Assembly (NCBI RefSeq): GCF_000190755.2 | Contig: NZ_JH109152.1 | Location: forward strand, 2,483,937 to 2,547,936 | Source: Methylobacter tundripaludum SV96 | GTDB lineage: Bacteria > Pseudomonadota > Gammaproteobacteria > Methylococcales > Methylomonadaceae | DNA length: 64,000 bases | Reading direction: 5' to 3' | Shown: positions 44,394 through 53,244 of the stretch, piece by piece | Layout of the letters: every line of letters begins with the position of its first letter | Position numbering within the stretch: position 1 is the stretch's first letter | Notes under the pieces: model-generated | What the model was told of the DNA's origin: nothing | The model's database searches: none | Seen by the model: only the letters and a program-made list of their open reading frames with translations | Translations under genes and position numbers: made by a program

Positions 44394-45305
44394 TCAGCTC
44401 TTTTTAGCCATGGCTTCTTTCGCCAGTTCGCCAATGCCGCCGAGCGCGCCAATCACGCTGGACGAATCCAACGGCATGAAAACCAGTTTGCTGTTGCTTG
44501 AGGCGCCAATTTCTTTTAACGCTTCGATGTATTTTTGCGCGACAAAATAGTTGATGGCCTGGACATCACCTTTGCCGATCGCTTCAGACACCATCAACGT
44601 CGCCCTGGCTTCAGCCTGCGCCAAGCGTTCGCGGGCGTCGGCATCGCGGTAAGAGGCTTCTTTGCGGCCTTCCGCTTCCAGAATCGCCGCCTGTTGCGCA
44701 CCTTCCGCACGTAAAATCTCGGACTGTCTTAATCCTTCGGCTTCAAGAATGGAGGCGCGTTTCAAGCGTTCGGCCTTCATTTGTCGGCCCATCGCTTCAA
44801 CCAAGTCTTTGGGCGGGGCAATGTCTTTTATTTCGATACGGGTGACTTTGATGCCCCACGGTGTGGTGGCATCGTCGACAACGGACAGCAGTCGGGCATT
44901 GATGTCATCACGGCGCGACAATAATTCGTCCAGATCCATTGAACCCATGACGGTACGGATATTGGTCATCACCAGATTTAAAATCGCCCAACCCAGCTGG
45001 CTGACTTCATAAGCGGCTTTGGCGGCATCCATAACCTGGTAGAAAATCACCCCATCCACGGTCACCATCGCATTGTCTTTGGTGATAACTTCCTGTGACG
45101 GCACGTCCATCACCTGTTCCATCATCACCATCTTTTTGCCGATGCGATCGATAATCGGCACGATAATATTCAAGCCGGGCGTCAGTGTGTTGGTATATTT
45201 GCCGAAGCGTTCGACGGTGTATTCCATGCCCTGGGGAACCGACTTGACGCTCATAAAAACGATCAAGACCGCGAAAATCAATAATGCTAAAACGAAACCA
45301 CCCAT
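44394..45305 (-). CDS. SPFH/stomatin-family protein (QmcA-like)
   Basis: 303 residues. An N-terminal membrane helix ([19 protein letters not shown]) precedes the SPFH/Band 7 domain ([40 protein letters not shown]). A coiled-coil region rich in Ala and Glu ([17 protein letters not shown] and similar) leads to a C-terminal hydrophobic stretch. It forms large membrane assemblies with the NfeD partner encoded directly downstream. A ribosome binding site (GGAGG) precedes ATG 45305. Confidence 0.94.
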   Translation of the reverse strand: MGGFVLALLIFAVLIVFMSVKSVPQGMEYTVERFGKYTNTLTPGLNIIVPIIDRIGKKMVMMEQVMDVPSQEVITKDNAMVTVDGVIFYQVMDAAKAAYEVSQLGWAILNLVMTNIRTVMGSMDLDELLSRRDDINARLLSVVDDATTPWGIKVTRIEIKDIAPPKDLVEAMGRQMKAERLKRASILEAEGLRQSEILRAEGAQQAAILEAEGRKEASYRDADARERLAQAEARATLMVSEAIGKGDVQAINYFVAQKYIEALKEIGASSNSKLVFMPLDSSSVIGALGGIGELAKEAMAKKS

Positions 45306-45326
45306 AGAACCTCCTGATTTTTTTGT

Positions 45327-45351
45327 AAAAACTCTATAGATGAGAGTTTTT
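45327..45351. other. AAAAACTCT/AGAGTTTTT hairpin ahead of the stomatin gene
   Basis: Perfect nine-base arms (45327-45335, 45343-45351) with a 7-nt loop, about 20 bp upstream of the stomatin start. Symmetric A/T flanks make it terminator-like in both directions, but its position suggests a leader hairpin. Confidence 0.4.
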
Positions 45352-45527
45352 TGACACGGGATGTGTCAACCTTCAACCGCTTAGACATCTTGTTTTATTA
45401 GCCGACTTAAAAAAGCAATGCTAACAATTAAAGTAAAACCGTTAAAATAACAGCGTGCGTGTTGCAAACGGCCGCTCAACTAATAATAATATAAATCTAT
45501 CTAAATGTAAGTTAACGAGTAATTATA

Positions 45528-45824
45528 ATGCTGATAACCGCCGCTTTTCACACCGGGATCTGGACCCTGCTTTTTTTTATAGTCGGAATGATTAAGCCGA
45601 AATGGCCGTTATTCTTTTTGAAAAAGCCGGACCGCTTTTTAGTCCTGATTATATCGACCGTCTTGTTTATGGTTTCCGCTACGCTTTATGGCGAAGGCAA
45701 CCGGCAAAGAGCTTTAGAGGAAAAGGCTTCTAAAGAAACGGTATCCAAAATCCTTGATCCGTCTTCCGCGCCGGTTCCAGTGCCTGATGTTCCCGCGTCC
45801 AAACCAACTGCTCCGAAGAAGTAA
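45528..45824 (+). CDS. Small membrane protein, unknown
   Basis: 98 residues. Two membrane helices (TAAFHTGIWTLLFFIVGMI and RFLVLIISTVLFMVSATLYG) are followed by a charged segment and a Pro-rich C-terminus (SSAPVPVPDVPASKPTAPKK). No family recognised with confidence. It begins about 220 bp from the divergent stomatin gene and ends 18 bp before the methyltransferase, so the two may be cotranscribed. Confidence 0.65.
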   Translation: MLITAAFHTGIWTLLFFIVGMIKPKWPLFFLKKPDRFLVLIISTVLFMVSATLYGEGNRQRALEEKASKETVSKILDPSSAPVPVPDVPASKPTAPKK

Positions 45825-45842
45825 TATCGGTACATCAACGAA

Positions 45843-46637
45843 TTGGATATTTCCGGTCTCAGCGTGATAAAAATCGCCGGAACAACAGGCCTGATAACGT
45901 TATTCAAAGCTTTTGCCGCACAGGCGCTGGGTCTGGCGCTTACCGCCACACTGGCCTGGATGTCGCCTGCGCTGTTTCACGGCGCATGGCGTTTGGCGCT
46001 GGTACAAGGCGTTGCCGCCGCCTTGTGGTCAAACGCATTGCGCCAGCCGTACTGGTGGCTGCCGATTCATTTACTGTTTTTGCCCACGGCCATCGCCATG
46101 CTCACCTTGCAGCTGCCTTCCTGGTTGTATCTGCTGACCGTACTGCTGCTGGCGCTGGTGTTCTGGGGTACGGTCAAGGGCGATGTACCGCTGTTCCTGT
46201 CCTCGAACGCCGTAGCGGATGCGGTAGCGGCCATTGTTGATCGGGAAAATGCCAATGGCTTTGCCGATCTTGGCGCCGGAATCGGCTCAGTGGCCGTACC
46301 GTTGGCGCAGCATCCTGCGCTCAAGGTCGATGCCTGGGAACGCGCGCCGCTACCGTGGCTCATTACCGCCTGGCGCTGCCGCACACTGCCGAATGCGGCC
46401 GCAAAACGCGCCAGTTTATGGGACTGCAACCTTGCCCATTATGGGGTGGTGTTTGCCTTTCTTTCCCCGGCGGTCATGGCGGAGCTGGGCGAGAAAGTCA
46501 GGCGTGAAATGCGTCCCGGCGGCCTGTTTATCTCTTCATCCTTCCCGATACCGGATTGGGAACCGGAAAAGATAGTAGACGTTGAAGACAGGCGCAGGAC
46601 GAAGCTTTTTTGCTACCGATTGTGTAGGCCGGAATAA
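45843..46637 (+). CDS. Membrane-associated class I SAM-dependent methyltransferase
   Basis: 264 residues. The first about 120 contain several hydrophobic helices (LYLLTVLLLALVFWGTV). The C-terminal half is a methyltransferase core: motif I FADLGAGIGSVAVPLAQ, the acidic end of strand 2 KVDAWERAP, motif IV-like LWDCNLAHYGVVFAFLSP and the late strand EMRPGGLFISSSFPIPDW. Substrate unknown. The start is uncertain (TTG 45843, or GTG 45864) and no ribosome binding site is evident. The final residues and the stop codon lie inside the inverted-repeat element at 46624-46742, so an insertion has replaced the original C-terminus. Confidence 0.75.
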   Translation: MDISGLSVIKIAGTTGLITLFKAFAAQALGLALTATLAWMSPALFHGAWRLALVQGVAAALWSNALRQPYWWLPIHLLFLPTAIAMLTLQLPSWLYLLTVLLLALVFWGTVKGDVPLFLSSNAVADAVAAIVDRENANGFADLGAGIGSVAVPLAQHPALKVDAWERAPLPWLITAWRCRTLPNAAAKRASLWDCNLAHYGVVFAFLSPAVMAELGEKVRREMRPGGLFISSSFPIPDWEPEKIVDVEDRRRTKLFCYRLCRPE

Positions 46638-46742
46638 GACCATCCAAGTGCTTAGCGCGAGGTGGCGTTTCCGGCGAATCCGGGGGCGTTTGCCGGAAAC
46701 GCCAGTTCTCGCCGATGCTCGAACCGGCTTATTCCGGCCTAC
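46624..46742. repeat. 119-bp MITE-like element with 15-bp perfect inverted ends (copy 1)
   Basis: Starts GTAGGCCGGAATAAG and ends with its exact complement. Internal sequence includes GGTGGCGTTTCCGGCGAATC, shared with copy 2 at 61519-61636. It supplies the stop codon of the methyltransferase gene. Confidence 0.92.
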
Positions 46743-47014
46743 ATACCTGTTTAGCAATAAAAAATAGAACGCTGATGGCCTTGATTGCTTATGCTTGGAT
46801 AAGATTTTTTCTGATTTGACAACGTCTTGTGTTTAAATTTCGGCTTTATTTCGAAGGTTAAGAGCAAGTCACAACACACAAAATGCTGCGTTCATCATAA
46901 TTATCTGTGTCATCTGCGTTCCATTGCATTAGTACTAAGTAATTATGTTTTCAGATATTTCCAGCAAAGCTCGCTGCGCACATGCCAATAATTGCGTATT
47001 GGCATTTTGACCAC

Positions 47015-47443
47015 TCAAACACCGGCAATAAAGCCCACTGCCTCAATACCCGCAATCGCGCAACGCTCGTCCTGATCGGAAATATCGCCGCTGATGCCGA
47101 CCGCGCCGATCAGGTTGTTTTTGGTGTCTCGAATCAGCACGCCGCCCGGAACCGGCATTATTTTCCCATCCGCCATGTTTAACAGGGCATTCATAAAGTC
47201 GGGCCTCTTTTCCGCCACGCTGGCCAGACTGCGTGATGATATGCCCATGCTGACCGCGCCCCAGGCTTTTGCGGTGGCAATCTGCTCCCTGATCATCGTT
47301 GCGCCGTCTTCCCGTTGCATGGCTTTTAAATGTCCCGCCGCATCCAGAACGACTACGGTAATCGGCTCCATGTTGAGTTTACGGGCCTTGTTGGTTGCGG
47401 TATTTATAATGAGGTTGGCTTTTTCGAGTGTTAGTGATTTCAT
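47015..47443 (-). CDS. GlcG/HbpS family protein (DUF336)
   Basis: 142 residues covering the full family: LTLEKANLIINTATNKARKL, VVVLDAAGHLKAMQREDGAT, FMNALLNMADGKIMPVPGGV, LIRDTKNNLIGAVGISGD. Members include the haem-binding HbpS of Streptomyces and GlcG near glycolate genes; many act as small cofactor-binding proteins of unclear role. It stands alone downstream of tesA on the same strand (about 30 bp), so they may share a transcript. Confidence 0.9.
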   Translation of the reverse strand: MKSLTLEKANLIINTATNKARKLNMEPITVVVLDAAGHLKAMQREDGATMIREQIATAKAWGAVSMGISSRSLASVAEKRPDFMNALLNMADGKIMPVPGGVLIRDTKNNLIGAVGISGDISDQDERCAIAGIEAVGFIAGV

Positions 47444-47472
47444 CTATGGTTCTCTTCTTGTTGAAGGTTTTA

Positions 47473-48075
47473 TTATTTTAATAGCGGCAGCAGCTGCCGC
47501 CATACTTTATCTGCAATGACCGGCTGCCCGTTGGCATTGGGATGCAGTCCGTCTTGTTGCATCATATCCTTGGTCAGGGCGACATCTTCCATAATAAAAG
47601 GCACATACGGGACGCCCAGCTCCGTAGCTAATTGCGGGTAAATATTATAAAAAAGATCGATATAGCGCTTGCCGTAATTGGGCGGGATTTTCATGCTCAG
47701 CAACAAAACTTTTGCCCCGGCTTGCTGTGCGCGATGGGCAATTTCGGCAAGATTGCTTTTGATCAACTCCGGCGGCAAACCGCGCAAGCCGTCATTAGCG
47801 CCGAGTTCAATGATGACGATGTCCGGCTTGTCCAGCGTTAAGGCCTGGTTTATCCGCGCCAAGCCGCCAGCCGTAGTATCGCCGCTGATGCTTTCGTTGT
47901 AGATAATATGGCCCTTGTCTTTTTCATTCAGTTTTTGCTGCAACAACGTCACCCAGCCTTGCGAAACTTCAATTCCGTAACCGGCACTGATACTATCTCC
48001 CAATACAACAATGGATTTGGCCGTAGCGGCCATCGACATTAATGAAACAATCACGGCAAATAAAAAACGGGTCAT
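47473..48075 (-). CDS. tesA: Arylesterase / acyl-CoA thioesterase I, SGNH hydrolase
   Basis: 200 residues. Signal peptide (MTRFLFAVIVSLMSMAATA) followed by the SGNH blocks: VLGDSISAGYGI with the nucleophilic Ser, GDTTAGG with Gly, LGANDGLRG with Asn, and the DGLHPNANGQPVIA block carrying Asp and His. It is a periplasmic TesA-type lysophospholipase/thioesterase. Start codons of this gene (48075) and the ABC ATPase gene (48077) are divergent and almost touching, so the promoters lie inside each other's coding sequence. The tesA-ybbA-ybbP grouping is conserved in gammaproteobacteria. Confidence 0.94.
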   Translation of the reverse strand: MTRFLFAVIVSLMSMAATAKSIVVLGDSISAGYGIEVSQGWVTLLQQKLNEKDKGHIIYNESISGDTTAGGLARINQALTLDKPDIVIIELGANDGLRGLPPELIKSNLAEIAHRAQQAGAKVLLLSMKIPPNYGKRYIDLFYNIYPQLATELGVPYVPFIMEDVALTKDMMQQDGLHPNANGQPVIADKVWRQLLPLLK

Positions 48076-48076
48076 T

Positions 48077-48766
48077 ATGCAAACTCAATCATTAAACAAC
48101 ATTAGTATTATAGTAACGGAAAACCTGAGTAAATCGGTAGCCACGTCCGATGGAATATTGCATATCTTGTCATCCATAGATTTGATAATCAAATCCGGTG
48201 AGAGTATTGCCATCGTCGGCGAATCCGGTTCAGGCAAATCGACCTTAATCAGCCTGCTGGCCGGATTGGACACGCCGACTTCCGGGACTATCAGTTTGAA
48301 CGGGAAATCATTAACCGCGATGAACGAGGACGGCAGGGCGGCGATACGCAATGAGCTGATAGGTTTTGTCTTCCAGTCCTTTCAATTGCTGCCGGGATTG
48401 ACCGCGCTGGAAAACGTGATGCTGCCGTTGGAATTAAGCGGCGACAAAAACGCCAAAGTTTCGGCCGCCGCATTATTGGCTAGAGTCGGTCTTTCGCACC
48501 GTTTATCGCATACCCCCCAGAAACTTTCCGGCGGCGAGCAGCAGCGCGTGGCCCTGGCCAGAGCCTTTGTCACCCAGCCCGCGATTTTGTTTGCCGATGA
48601 GCCGACCGGCAATCTGGACAGCAAAACCGGTGCGCATATTATTGATTTGCTGTTCGAGCTTAATCTGGAAAACAAGACTACGTTAATTTTGGTGACGCAT
48701 GACCAGGCCTTGGCGGCTCGCTGCCAGCGCACCATTAAACTGGATTCCGGGCGAATTGTTATATAG
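48077..48766 (+). CDS. ABC transporter ATP-binding protein, YbbA/LolD-like
   Basis: 229 residues from ATG 48077. The motifs are complete: Walker A IVGESGSGKSTLISLLAG, Q-loop GFVFQSFQLLPGL, signature LSGGEQQRVALARAFV, Walker B AILFADEPTGNLDSKTG and the switch His LILVTHDQALAARC. Next to tesA and a large FtsX-type permease this is the YbbA position. The complex is thought to act on envelope lipids or lipoproteins; its substrate is not established. A 371-bp repeat-bearing gap separates it from the permease. Confidence 0.93.
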   Translation: MQTQSLNNISIIVTENLSKSVATSDGILHILSSIDLIIKSGESIAIVGESGSGKSTLISLLAGLDTPTSGTISLNGKSLTAMNEDGRAAIRNELIGFVFQSFQLLPGLTALENVMLPLELSGDKNAKVSAAALLARVGLSHRLSHTPQKLSGGEQQRVALARAFVTQPAILFADEPTGNLDSKTGAHIIDLLFELNLENKTTLILVTHDQALAARCQRTIKLDSGRIVI

Positions 48767-49137
48767 TTTCACCACGAACGACTGCATGGACAGATATTTG
48801 CTCCTGCAATATCTGCATTCACCACATCCCTGTGGATTATGCGGGAGGTAGAGTAACGCATGGAGCAGTTGCCGAGACACGAAGAGCACGAAGGTTTAAA
48901 GAGCAACGCTTTCCTGACGATGCACACCTTTCATTGAGTAGGGCGCGCCGTGCGCGCCTTCTTTGCTGAAATACATTGCCCCCACTGGCGTGCACGGCGC
49001 GCCCTACTCTAAATATTGCCATTGACAGACTCTGGATGTCGTCATCCATACAGGTGGTTGAAGTTTGTGGTCATTAAGAAATGCTCAATAACTTCGTGCT
49101 CTTCGTGTCTTCGTGGTAAATTCCAAGCACTAATTTT
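48767..49137. other. Repeat-bearing gap between the ABC ATPase and permease genes
   Basis: Nested inverted repeats: outer arms near 48877-48895 and 49092-49118 (ACACGAAGAGCACGAAG / CTTCGTGCTCTTCGTGTC) and, inside them, the GTAGGGCGCGCCG element at 48938-49007. No gene supported. Confidence 0.6.
48938..49007. repeat. 70-bp inverted-repeat element, GTAGGGCG family
   Basis: Begins GTAGGGCGCGCCGTGCGCGC and ends GCACGGCGCGCCCTAC; shorter relative of the 150-bp element at 17319-17468. Confidence 0.8.
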
Positions 49138-51633
49138 ATGGACACATTTATGACACGTTTTAATTTAGCTCTCCGACTGTTATGGCGCGACAGCCGTTCC
49201 GGCGAGTTAACCATACTGATATTGGCTTTGATCATTGCAGTCACCAGCTCGACCGCCATATCGCTGTTTGCAGACCGCCTGCAACGGACCATGACCACTC
49301 AAGCGGCGGAATTTTTGGCGGCCGATTTGGTGATCACAAGCCCGGCCGCGATTCCTGACGAATGGCTGTCCAAGGCAACGCAACTCAATCTCGCTCAAGC
49401 GCAAACGCTTGAATTTTCCAGTGTGTTGATTGAGCATGACGAGCTATTACTGGCGGGCATTAAAGCGGTCAGTTCCGCCTATCCGTTGCGCGGTTTTTTA
49501 AAAGCCACCGCCTCGGATTATTCGGCTGAAACCGTCGAACACACCGGCCCAAAACCCGGAACCGCCTGGGTTGATAAACGCATCCTGTCGGCGCTTAAAC
49601 TTAATCTCGGCGAACTGTTAACGGTCGGTGAAAAAAAACTCACCGTCAGTAACATCATTACTTACGAACCCGACAAGCGCGGCGATTTTTACAGCTTCTC
49701 GCCGCGGGTGATGATTAATGCTGACGATTTGAAGGCTACCGGCATTTTGCAGCCGGGCAGCCGCGTGCATTATTTCTTTCAATTCAGCGGCGACAGCAAA
49801 GCGTTAAGCGAATTCAATCGCTGGATCAAACCGCAGTTGAATCCGTCCCAGCGTATCATGGATATCCATGATGATCGCCCGGAGCTGGGCTCGGCGTTGG
49901 AACGCGCCGAACGCTATCTGGGCTTATCCAGCATTATCGTCATCTTGATTTCCGGCGTGGCGATTGCGATGGCGACGCGGCGTTATACCGAACGGCACTT
50001 TAACGCCACCGCCATCCTGCGCTGTCTGGGCTGCAAACAGAGCGAGATACTCTGGCTTTTCGGCAGCCAGTTTGTCGTGTTGGGTTTATTGGCCAGCGCC
50101 ATAGGTTGCCTGTTGGGCTGGTTTGCGCAGGAAGCGTTGTTCCATTTATTAAGATCGCTGTTGCCTCAGCAGGTCGCCAATCCCGGTTTATTGGCGGTTT
50201 TTTTCGGCTTTATCATCGGCATGGCTATTTTGTTGGGGTTCGCGTTGCCGCCGTTATTGCGCCTTAAAAAAGTTTCGCCGTTACGGGTATTGCGCCGCGA
50301 ACTGGAACCTTTGCCGAGCAGCGCGTGGCTGATTTACGGTTTGGCCATCGGTATTATCGGCGTTTTGATCTGGCGCTATACCGATGATCTTAAAATGACC
50401 GCGACCATTATCGGCGTCGGCTTGAGTTCCTTGCTGCTGCTCGGTTTGCTGGTTTATGGTTTGCTGAGGTTTAGCCGGAGACTGTTGCCGCATCTTGGCC
50501 TGACCTGGCGCTTCGGCTTGCAGGGTTTATTAAAAAACAGCCGGGGCAGCGTCGGTCAAATACTGGCTTTTTCCATTACGTTGGTGGCGATGGTGCTCAG
50601 TTTTACCGTGCGTACCGATTTAATCAATGACTGGCACAAACAGCTGCCCACTAATGCGCCGAATCATTTCGCGCTGAATATTTTCCCCGAGCAGCAACAA
50701 AATTTTCAACAAGACCTGCAACAGCAACAAATCAACGGAAGCCGGTTTTATCCGGTAATCAGGGGCCGTCTGGTCGCCATCAACAACACGCCGGTGCAAC
50801 AAATCGTCAGCAAAGATTCACCGGGCGAAAATGCCACGCATCGCGAATTGAGCCTGACCTGGACCAAGGATCTGCCTGCGGATAATAAAATCACCGCCGG
50901 TAATTGGTGGCAGGATGCGCAAACCGGGCAGGTTTCTGTCGAACAGAAATTAGCCAAAAGCCTGAAAATCAAGCTGGGCGACCTGTTGACCTTTACCGTC
51001 GGCAGCCAGCAGTTTACATCGACTGTTGCCAGCATCCGCGAACTTCAGTGGGATACCATGAAGCCGAATTTTTACATGATTTTCTCGCCCGGTACGCTGG
51101 ATGCCTTTCCCAGCACGTTTATCACCAGCTTTTATTTGCCGGAGAGCCAAAAAGACTTTTTAAACGCGCTGGTCAAAAAATACCCCAGTACCACCGTATT
51201 GGAAGTCGATTTAATCTTGCGCCAATTTAAAACCATACTGAGCCAATTGACCGAAGCGATAAACTACCTGTTATATTTTGCGCTGATGGCCGGATTCACA
51301 GTATTGTTCGCCGCCGTGTATGCGACGTTGGACAGCCGTATCCATGAGGGCGCGTTGATGCGAACGCTGGGCGCAAATCGCGCATTTTTAAGGAAAACCC
51401 ACATCATCGAGTTTAGCCTGCTCGGACTGATTTCCGGGCTGTTAGCGGTTGTCATCTCGGAAGCCATGCTCTATGCGCTGTACACCCATGTCATGCACAT
51501 GGAGTACCGCGCTAATTTTTATTTATGGGGCATTGTGCCGCCAACCGGCGCGTTATTCGTGGGCTTGGCGGGCTGCTGGGGCGTAAGAAATGTGGTTAAT
51601 AAATCGCCGCTCCAGGTTTTAAGGGAGTTATAA
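49138..51633 (+). CDS. ABC transporter permease, FtsX/YbbP type
   Basis: 831 residues from ATG 49138 (ATG 49150 also possible). The layout is that of YbbP-type permeases: TM1 at the N-terminus (LTILILALIIAVTSSTAISL) followed by a large periplasmic MacB-like domain. Then come two FtsX core units, with helices near residues 260-430 (LSSIIVILISGVAIAMATR) and the last three helices near 705-815 (YFALMAGFTVLFAAVYATL). A second periplasmic domain lies between. It pairs with the ATPase upstream. Although repeats now separate the two genes, no reading-frame damage is seen. Confidence 0.92.
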   Translation: MDTFMTRFNLALRLLWRDSRSGELTILILALIIAVTSSTAISLFADRLQRTMTTQAAEFLAADLVITSPAAIPDEWLSKATQLNLAQAQTLEFSSVLIEHDELLLAGIKAVSSAYPLRGFLKATASDYSAETVEHTGPKPGTAWVDKRILSALKLNLGELLTVGEKKLTVSNIITYEPDKRGDFYSFSPRVMINADDLKATGILQPGSRVHYFFQFSGDSKALSEFNRWIKPQLNPSQRIMDIHDDRPELGSALERAERYLGLSSIIVILISGVAIAMATRRYTERHFNATAILRCLGCKQSEILWLFGSQFVVLGLLASAIGCLLGWFAQEALFHLLRSLLPQQVANPGLLAVFFGFIIGMAILLGFALPPLLRLKKVSPLRVLRRELEPLPSSAWLIYGLAIGIIGVLIWRYTDDLKMTATIIGVGLSSLLLLGLLVYGLLRFSRRLLPHLGLTWRFGLQGLLKNSRGSVGQILAFSITLVAMVLSFTVRTDLINDWHKQLPTNAPNHFALNIFPEQQQNFQQDLQQQQINGSRFYPVIRGRLVAINNTPVQQIVSKDSPGENATHRELSLTWTKDLPADNKITAGNWWQDAQTGQVSVEQKLAKSLKIKLGDLLTFTVGSQQFTSTVASIRELQWDTMKPNFYMIFSPGTLDAFPSTFITSFYLPESQKDFLNALVKKYPSTTVLEVDLILRQFKTILSQLTEAINYLLYFALMAGFTVLFAAVYATLDSRIHEGALMRTLGANRAFLRKTHIIEFSLLGLISGLLAVVISEAMLYALYTHVMHMEYRANFYLWGIVPPTGALFVGLAGCWGVRNVVNKSPLQVLREL

Positions 51634-51803
51634 CGCCAAGATTTTATCGGTCAGTGATACTACTTATTGATTGAAGAAGGTGGATTCTTTATCCTAAAGG
51701 CATTTGTAAAACGCCGACTGACTTATAGTGTTATGGTGTTCATACTTTATTCATGAAAAACGAAGTATTCTGTAAGGAAACAATTTTACCAGAGGTAATC
51801 AAA

Positions 51804-52199
51804 ATGAAAAAACTAACAACCAGCATCGTTTTAATAGGCAGCGCATTAATCTCAGGTTGCTACAGCCAAGGCGGATGGACGCCGACCGTTGATGCTTACA
51901 ATGATCCTAATGCCTATCGAATCAACCAGGATATGGCCGAGTGTAAGGATCTTGCGAGCCATGCTTCCGGCGGTACTGCAAAAGAAACCGCTATCGGTAC
52001 AGGCGTAGGCGGCTTAATCGGCGCGGCCGGCGGTGCGGCTATAGGTGCGATAACAGGAAGTCCAGGCACAGGCGCAGCGATAGGTGCGACAGTCGGCGGT
52101 ATCGGCGGCGGCGCCAAGCAGGGTTTTGAGGGCGAAGCAGGATACAAAAGAGCCTATTCCAACTGCATGAGAAATCGCGGACATCGTATCGTTAACTAA
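51804..52199 (+). CDS. Glycine-zipper lipoprotein
   Basis: 131 residues from ATG 51804 (AGAGGT upstream), which gives a lipoprotein signal with lipobox LISGC (Cys about residue 22). A glycine-zipper stretch (GTGVGGLIGAAGGAAIGAI, repeated as GTGAAIGATVGGIGGG) suggests a membrane-spanning or oligomerising segment. The ends hold Cys residues (MAECKDLA, YSNCMRNRGH). Proteins of this kind are common in the outer membrane; function unknown. The longer frame to 51753 would place extra residues before the signal peptide. Confidence 0.85.
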   Translation: MKKLTTSIVLIGSALISGCYSQGGWTPTVDAYNDPNAYRINQDMAECKDLASHASGGTAKETAIGTGVGGLIGAAGGAAIGAITGSPGTGAAIGATVGGIGGGAKQGFEGEAGYKRAYSNCMRNRGHRIVN

Positions 52200-52215
52200 T
52201 CGAAGTTAACTCAGC

Positions 52216-52257
52216 CAAAAACTGTGGGGGCCTACACAAGGATGTGTGAGCCCGCAG
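52216..52257 (-). terminator. Intrinsic terminator (minus strand) past the cold-shock gene
   Basis: Outer stem CTGTGGG (52222-52228) with CCCGCAG (52251-52257) and an inner CTACACA/TGTGTGAG pairing form one hairpin. The minus strand continues with five T residues. It lies just beyond the stop at 52263; the lipoprotein gene converges on it. Confidence 0.65.
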
Positions 52258-52262
52258 AGTAT

Positions 52263-52835
52263 CTAACCACACCATTGGCTTTCACAGGGCTCGTCGTCAT
52301 TATCTCCGTCCATTTTCGTATCAGGACAATGGGTTATAAAAAATTCCGCTTCTTCGCATGACGTCATTTGAGAGCAATAAGTCCTGCCATCGCATTCATA
52401 ACTGGGTTTGGATTTTTCTACATTCCGTGTAACGCCCTGAACAATACCCCTAATTGAGTCACCCAATCCATAACTTTCATTGGATAGATGATTTGCTGCA
52501 GTAAATTTTTTATAAGCAAAAAGTCCGACAAAAACCAAAACAGCAATAAAGATTATTTGTGTCACCCCATTATGCTTAACCTTGTCATTTCTGTAAGGGC
52601 TTCTTGTTTTGGTAAAAGAAACACCATCAATTTTGGCATTGATAGCCTTATTTTTTCCGTCATTGCCAACATGTAACTGATACAAAATCACATCGCCGAC
52701 AACAGGGCGGCGACTCATGTTTTTCAATGCTGAAATATGGATGAAGACTTCGTTATTCCCGTTTTCAGGGATGATAAAACCGAATCCTTTATCATCGTTC
52801 CAGCGATTTAATTTACCTTTGAAAATATTATTCAT
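52263..52835 (-). CDS. Cold-shock domain / membrane helix / Excalibur domain fusion
   Basis: 190 residues. Residues 4-70 are a cold-shock domain with both RNA-binding motifs (KGFGFI at 16-21, VFIHIS at 30-35). A membrane helix spans about 91-108 (VTQIIFIAVLVFVGLFAY). The C-terminal segment (about 145-190) is an Excalibur-type calcium-binding module: YECDGRTYCSQMTSCEEAEF and DGDNDDEPCESQWC, with six Cys and the Asp-rich calcium loop. A cytoplasmic nucleic-acid-binding part is thus tied to a periplasmic calcium/disulfide module. The domains are known singly and this fusion recurs in proteobacteria, but its function is not known to me. Confidence 0.85.
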   Translation of the reverse strand: MNNIFKGKLNRWNDDKGFGFIIPENGNNEVFIHISALKNMSRRPVVGDVILYQLHVGNDGKNKAINAKIDGVSFTKTRSPYRNDKVKHNGVTQIIFIAVLVFVGLFAYKKFTAANHLSNESYGLGDSIRGIVQGVTRNVEKSKPSYECDGRTYCSQMTSCEEAEFFITHCPDTKMDGDNDDEPCESQWCG

Positions 52836-53244
52836 GATTCCTCGTTCCCACGCGCCGCGTGGTAATGCATTGTGCGGCGCGCTGCGCCGTGTAGTCGTGG
52901 CGGTCTTCGTCTGACACTACTGTGGTGCAACGCTGCCTGATTTCACACCCACGTGCTATGTCACTGTCATTAAGTTAAGAAATACGCTTCAGCTTGGGAC
53001 CCAGATGACGAAGCTCTCGGCAACCGCTCCTGCATGGACAGATTTGAATGAGCAAATATCTGTCCATGCAGGTAGCTTCGTGAGACAGGAAGCTAGAGCT
53101 TCCCTCACTGAGTTCCCAAGCAGGAGCTTGGGAACTAGCGTTCACTAAAATTCTTAACTTAATGGCAGTGACGTACTCTGTGGGAACGAGGTGAAACTTG
53201 CACAACCTGCTGTTAAATAAAAAATACGAGCATACTGGTTTTGA
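52836..53244. other. Gap rich in inverted repeats between cold-shock and trmN6 genes
   Basis: Holds a TCGTTCCCACGC-type half element near 52841-52905, its complement near 53170-53195, and between them a perfect inverted repeat at 53029-53072. No gene supported. Confidence 0.6.
53029..53072. repeat. Perfect 15-bp inverted repeat (CCTGCATGGACAGAT)
   Basis: Arms 53029-53043 and 53058-53072, 14-nt spacer. A partial copy of the same string occurs at about 48783-48797. Confidence 0.75.
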
